From: Ceratodon purpureus
Taxonomy: Eukaryota > Streptophyta > Bryopsida > Pseudoditrichales > Ditrichaceae
Assembly: GCA_014871385.1 (NCBI GenBank)
Contig: CM026422.1
Location: 12,135,311-12,199,310, forward strand
Direction of reading: 5' to 3'
Length of the DNA: 64,000 nucleotides
Shown here: positions 60,496 to 64,000 of the stretch, one piece after another
Layout of the letters: every line of letters starts with the position of its first letter
Position numbering within the stretch: position 1 is the stretch's first letter
Translations under genes and position numbers: made by a program
The notes under the pieces: generated by a model
What the model was told of the DNA's origin: nothing
The model's input: the letters and a program-made list of their open reading frames with translations, nothing else
Database searches by the model: none

Positions 60496-60529
60496 AAGGC
60501 CCGTTGGAGAGCTCATTTTTCCCCTAATG
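60496..60529 (-). repeat. Right terminal inverted repeat of the nested element
   Basis: Read inward on the minus strand it is CATTAGGGGAAAAATGAGC followed by TCTCCAACGGGCCTT. It pairs without gaps with 49723-49756 and is followed by CCT at 60530-60532. Confidence 0.8.
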
Positions 60530-60837
60530 CCTGTAACGAACAGAGTACAAAGGGAACGAAAAAATTGAACCTTTAACGATTTCTGTTAACGGTCCTTTAT
60601 CGTGTATCTTTTACGAAAGGAGCTCTGAAACGGGCAGTAATTTGAAAGGGTCACCCGCAGATGTGTACCCGATATACATTAAGAAAGGACCCACCCGGGC
60701 CTGTGGATACCGAGAGTCACAGCTTCGCGTCACCGATTGGTCGGGTGATACCATTGGAGGGCCAGAACTGGTCAGACGACGGAGAGGAGAACGAGCGTCG
60801 CCGCCCCCAAGTCGTATGGGACAGGTTTCCACTAGTG

Positions 60838-61080
60838 TACAGACCTGAACTACCTTGGGAATTTAGCTGTGAAATTTGACACTGTCCTAAAATCATGGAT
60901 GCCCAGCAGGAAAAAAAAAAAAAAAAAAAAAACTAAAAAAAAAAACTAAAAATTGTAGGTGACATCAGCCTCACAAGATCTTTAACGTTACTTCTACCGT
61001 AAAAAGCAACAGGAGCATAGACTTTGTGGAGCTGTTTGTATTTATTCCAGAAAGTGGAAACGCAGGGTCCAGCAAATTAC
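60838..61080. other. Junction flank right of the CACTA element
   Basis: The TAC duplication (60838-60840) is followed by host-like sequence with an A-rich run at 60911-60950. Nothing else is recognised. Confidence 0.6.
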
Positions 61081-61326
61081 CTCGTACGCATTGCTGATGT
61101 CCTTGAATTTTTGTTCTGCACCCGGATCTCTGGAAACCCATGTGATATAAAACTATGAGCCACATAAATTAAGCCTCTCAAACTGTGCCCTAAAGCAGAT
61201 CTCCGTGTTTCCTAATTTTTGGAATTCAAACGATCATGGATTCAAGTCATCTAGCTGCTGGAGTCAAGAATCATGAAACTCACTTGTTGACATCAGGATG
61301 AAATTGTCGTGCAAGCTTGCGATAAG
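61081..61326 (-). pseudogene. DnaJ (J-domain, HSP40) gene fragment
   Basis: Two adjoining exons, 61284-61326 and 61081-61129, splice in phase to AYRKLARQFHPDVNK followed by DPGAEQKFKDISNAYE. These are helix II, the invariant HPD loop and helix III of a J domain, close to plant organellar DnaJ proteins. Splice signals are good (TTTATAG acceptor, GTGAGT donor, TTTCCAG acceptor, GTAATT donor). Helix I should lie at higher coordinates and the VLSD block at lower ones, but neither is found within 500 bases on the right or beyond the CACTA element on the left. It is therefore a fragment, or part of a gene with very long introns. Confidence 0.65.
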
Positions 61327-61811
61327 CTATAAACATCCAGCCACGAAGATAAATCATCAAAGAAGTGGCAAAGTATAAAACCTTGGCTACACATTAGTTG
61401 ATGTTTGTCTATTTGTAGACGTCTGAGACTATTTCAGTACTTTTCTTCTGGAAACATAAAATTCATAAATTTTCATTTTTAAAAGACAAACCTTACTTCC
61501 TCCCTGAAAAAAAAACATATTGAGATGGACAGACCTGCTGCCCAAGCACAGTATTGGGTGAAGGCTCTCATATAATATTGTTGGTCACACAGTGCACAGT
61601 GTAAATTTCAGACGAACGTTCCAAAAACATACTCCCCAGACTTTGATGCATATGACCATGGCAAGACACTGCTTAAAGCCTAATTGCTGCAACATGGGCA
61701 CGTTTTTGCTTCGATAGCGTTTTTTTCATGTTTTGTTGCGGGAGGAGGACGACAATCGATTGCCAGGAAGTAGGAAAGAGAGCACAGAGAACTGAGGAGA
61801 AGAAAGAATAA
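61327..61811. other. Spacer before the tail-anchored protein gene
   Basis: AT-rich, with no J-domain exon and no RNA gene. The last 60 bases, purine-rich, are the likely leader of the next gene. Confidence 0.5.
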
Positions 61812-62989
61812 ATGGGTGGAGGGAGCAGAAAGCGTAGATCGGACAAGAAAAGGAAGGATGGAGGGGGCAGAAGGAGTGGAGCGGACACGAACGGGGTGGC
61901 GCTCAACACGAACGAGCCGGATGTCTTAGGAGACGATGGCATGGACAAGCTGGTCGAGATGAGCCTGGAGGATATTCAGCGCATGATCGAGGCGGATGTC
62001 TTAGGAGACGATGGCAAGGACAAGCTGGCCGAGATGAGCTTGGAGGACATTGAGCGCATGCTGGCCAATGAGCTGCGCGTAAAGGACAATGAGATCCGCG
62101 TAACGAAGGTACTGTTCATCGCATCGTGCTCCAGTGTTTGGGAGGTGACGGGGGTGATGGTTTTTGTTTTGAGGTTTGGGTTGATGTTGAGTGTATGGTT
62201 GATTGGTTGGGTGGTTTTGGGGTTTTTGTAGGATGAGGTGCAGAAGTTGACGCTGGAGCACGATGCGGTGAAGGAGAAGGTTGAGGAGAAGGAGGAGAAG
62301 ATTAAGGAGGAGACTAAGGAGAAGATCAAGAAGAAGATTAAGGAGAAGACTAAGGAGAGGACTAAGGGGAAGAATAAGGAGCAGCTTGACGGAAATGTGG
62401 TGGAGGTGAGGGCGGGTGTTGGTGTGTTTTTGGATGAGCAGTTGACGGAGGCAATGAATGGGACTTCAGGAGCTTCTGGGGTTTTTGTGATAATTGGGGT
62501 ACTCCTGAGTTTTGATGAAATTTGGTCTCGGTTTAGGGTTTGTGGGTTATTTTCTTTGAGTCTGGGAAAAATTGAAAGTATTTTGAATGCTGAGTTGATC
62601 TTGTAGGCGTTCCAGGAAATGTAGCATCAACTGCAGGTAGATAAATCTTCCAGATAAAAATATTATCTTCTAGCTACCTGGGTTTTTTCTAAAAACATGT
62701 GGCCTTGTTCTAGATTGTGGACATGCTTGAAAACTCGGGAGCGTCGGCAGATCCGTTTTTGGACGGCCAAGCCCATGGAGGCTTTGCTAAAGCTACGGAT
62801 AACTTGGTTAAGGAGGTCGTTCCAGCCCATGTCCATGAATTTCTAGAAGCATGCGGTTTCCGGATACATGGTACTGCAGAAAGAGCCTGTTCGCGAAATG
62901 GGACGGCCTCCAGCCATGTTGGAATCTCAGTGGCCTTAGGTTTAGCCATACTAATCATTCTAATCAGTCTTAGTTACACATTTGGGTAA
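61812..62989 (+). CDS. Small charged coiled-coil protein with C-terminal membrane anchor
   Basis: Three exons, 61812-62108, 62232-62405 and 62714-62989, join in phase 0 to 248 residues. The N terminus is very basic (GGGSRKRRSDKKRKDGGG). Then the phrase DVLGDDGxDKLxEMSLEDI occurs twice in tandem (about residues 37-80). The second exon is almost pure Lys/Glu helix, as in EKIKKKIKEKTKERTKGK. Residues about 225-246 (ISVALGLAILIILISLSYTF) form a single C-terminal transmembrane helix, so the protein is probably tail-anchored, facing the cytosol. I do not recognise a family. Another possible exon at about 62608-62637 does not fit the phase and was left out. Exon 3 is the best supported as coding only by its open frame and the anchor. 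Confidence 0.6.
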
Positions 62990-63087
62990 AACTATAAATT
63001 GTTGAGGCATGTAACATAGGCCGAGATAGAAATATGGACCTTGTTTGGACGTAATCACTTTCGTAACACTGAACAGTTGACGAATGA
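62990..63087. other. Short gap before the Copia fossil
   Basis: Contains the 3' end of the tail-anchored gene. Nothing else is seen. Confidence 0.5.
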
Positions 63088-64000
63088 TAAGAAAGGAAAC
63101 ATCCTCGCCCCTAGTAGTTGATAAGAAAGGAAACATCCTCAGCCTCGGTCGTGGAGGAGGCGGTACAGGCTTGTTTGCAACTGAGCCAGGCAATGGGGCC
63201 GTTATTTAGCAGCAAGACCACTCCGGATCGTGACTTCCTGTCATTGGTGTCTTGGCCATAGTCGGCGTCGCAAAAGGCCGTGAGAAGATGCGGGGGATTA
63301 CTGCTGTAGAAACCAATGCCGTAGTTTTTGGTTGCCTTCAAGTAGCAGACTACTTTCTTGAGCGCAATACAGTGTGACTGAGTATAGCAGTGGTTGAAAC
63401 GGGCACAGCTACTGATGACATATGCGATATCAGGGCGAAAGCCCAGGGCAACGAATGCAACACTGCCAAGCAGTTGTTTGTAAGGGAACTCCGGTGTTTG
63501 GTCGTCTGCTTTGTCATGGTCCATATTAGCATGTAGCTTTAGGTTTGGATCTGCTGGTACCTGCACAGGATGGAGGTTCGTGTATCCATAGCGCTTTAGC
63601 AGGCGTTCAATGTACTGAGTTTGATCGAGGAATAAAGATAACATGCTCCTGTTTCTTGTGATATGAAGTCCCACATAGGTATCGGGGTCATTGTGTCTCA
63701 CTTGGAAGACATCGTTCATCTCGTCCAGGATTGTTGTAATTGAACTCCTTGTTTTGGCTGCTACTAAGCCATCATCATCAAAGATGGGGAGAAGAATTAT
63801 GGGTTCAACCGTGGAGATGTACAGACAGAGGTCTGCATCAGTGGGTTTCAAGGTGTGCTTTGTGAGGAATCGGTGGAAACGTCTGTTCCAAACGCGGGAC
63901 GCTTGACGAAGGCCATAAATCGATTTCTTGAGGCGACACACTCGTTGAGGGTGATCAGCGTCTTCAAAATATGGGGGTTGTATCATGTATAGCTCTTTCT
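63088..64000 (-). mobile_element. Ty1/Copia LTR retrotransposon fossil, 3' part of pol (reverse transcriptase and RNase H), runs off the right edge
   Basis: On the minus strand the end of the reverse transcriptase and the RNase H region are recognisable. RLKKSIYGLRQASRVWNRRF, LFLDQTQYIERLLKRYGY, KQLLGSVAFVALGFRPDIAY and LTAFCDADYGQDTNDRKS are standard Copia blocks. The element is incomplete within the window: no LTR is seen at its left end, and the upstream gag, protease and integrase would lie beyond 64000. It ends abruptly at about 63088. A 22-bp direct repeat, built on TGATAAGAAAGGAAACATCC, lies at that end (63087-63108 and 63118-63139). It looks broken but moderately young. Confidence 0.9.

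Larger units (their letters stand above)
49723..60529. mobile_element. Nested DNA transposon of unrecognised family, 10,807 bp, three genes
   Basis: The termini at 49723-49756 and 60496-60529 form a 34-bp inverted repeat that aligns without gaps: CATTAGG, then 12 looser bases, then TCTCCAACGGGCCTT, 27 of 34 identical. CCT lies outside both ends (49720-49722 and 60530-60532), a 3-bp duplication. Inside are a 426-aa unknown (+), a 610-aa coiled-coil/RING protein (-) and a 986-aa candidate transposase (-), all open. The palindrome GCTGNCAGC is scattered through it 17 times. The 3-bp duplication recalls CACTA or Academ, but the ends are not CACTA and no TNP2, XPG-type nuclease or helicase is seen. 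It inserted after the CACTA element did, or into it before that element moved here. Confidence 0.78.
35277..60837. mobile_element. CACTA (En/Spm) transposon, about 14.75 kb native length, carrying a nested 10.8-kb element
   Basis: The left end reads CACTACTGCAAAGG at 35277. The right end, read inward, is CACTAGTGGAAACC, so it closes with TAGTG at 60833-60837. Eleven of the first 14 bases agree. TAC flanks both ends (35274-35276 and 60838-60840), the 3-bp duplication expected of CACTA. Inside are an open ORF1 gene (-) and an open TNP2-type transposase (+), arranged divergently, plus three extra ORFs between them. Removing the nested insertion (49723-60529 and one CCT copy) leaves 14,751 bp. 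Only about 300 bases of native CACTA lie right of the nested element. Open genes and a matching duplication suggest it is young. The ends are short, so the pairing deserves checking. Confidence 0.78.

Noticed and set aside
62608-62637. Possible extra exon of the tail-anchored gene
   Set aside because: Has AG and GT borders but no phase lets it join both neighbours; using it brings a stop.
1-64000. tRNA genes, CRISPR arrays, bacterial operons
   Set aside because: No tRNA box A/B pairs with a cloverleaf were seen by eye, no spaced identical repeats of CRISPR type exist, and the gene structure is eukaryotic throughout.

Overview
Organism. This is nuclear DNA of a green plant. Genes are split by many short GT-AG introns, and several are characteristic plant families: a RabC/Rab18 GTPase, a Bet v 1 protein, a myristoylated plant-type BRO1-domain protein, a proline iminopeptidase, RPN10 pieces and a diverged plant-type 5S rRNA sequence. 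Plant-type CACTA, PIF/Harbinger and Copia elements are also present. A VWFA protein of the alpha-2/delta type points to a seedless plant or a streptophyte alga rather than a flowering plant, but that placement is inference.

Layout. 0-18 kb is mostly host sequence: the 5' part of a secreted VWFA gene (-), an intronless RabC gene (-), a two-exon Bet v 1 gene (-) and a ten-exon BRO1-domain gene (-). One TA-flanked MITE lies between the last two. 18.9-28 kb is repeat-rich: a second MITE, a 5S rRNA-derived pseudogene beside a tandem array, and a 5.6-kb PIF/Harbinger element inserted with a TTA duplication into an RPN10 pseudogene fragment. 29.6-33.8 kb is an eleven-exon proline iminopeptidase gene (+) with an unusual Ser/Pro-rich insert.

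The right half is dominated by one nested structure. A CACTA element starts with CACTA at 35277 and ends with TAGTG at 60837, flanked by TAC on both sides. It carries an open ORF1 protein (-), an open TNP2 transposase (+, four exons) and three further ORFs of unknown function between them. Near its right end sits a second element, 49723-60529. That element has 34-bp imperfect terminal inverted repeats, a CCT duplication and three genes of its own: a 986-aa candidate transposase, a 610-aa coiled-coil/RING protein and a 426-aa unknown. A palindromic nonamer, GCTGNCAGC, occurs 17 times across its coding, intronic and spacer DNA in different reading frames, against about 0.16 expected by chance. 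I do not recognise the family and regard it as the most interesting object in the window.

To the right of the CACTA lie a J-domain gene fragment (-), a small three-exon gene for a tail-anchored coiled-coil protein (+) and, at the edge, the 3' pol portion of a Ty1/Copia fossil (-).

Exon coordinates were read by eye from splice signals, frame continuity and family resemblance. In all multi-exon models given here the intron phases close.
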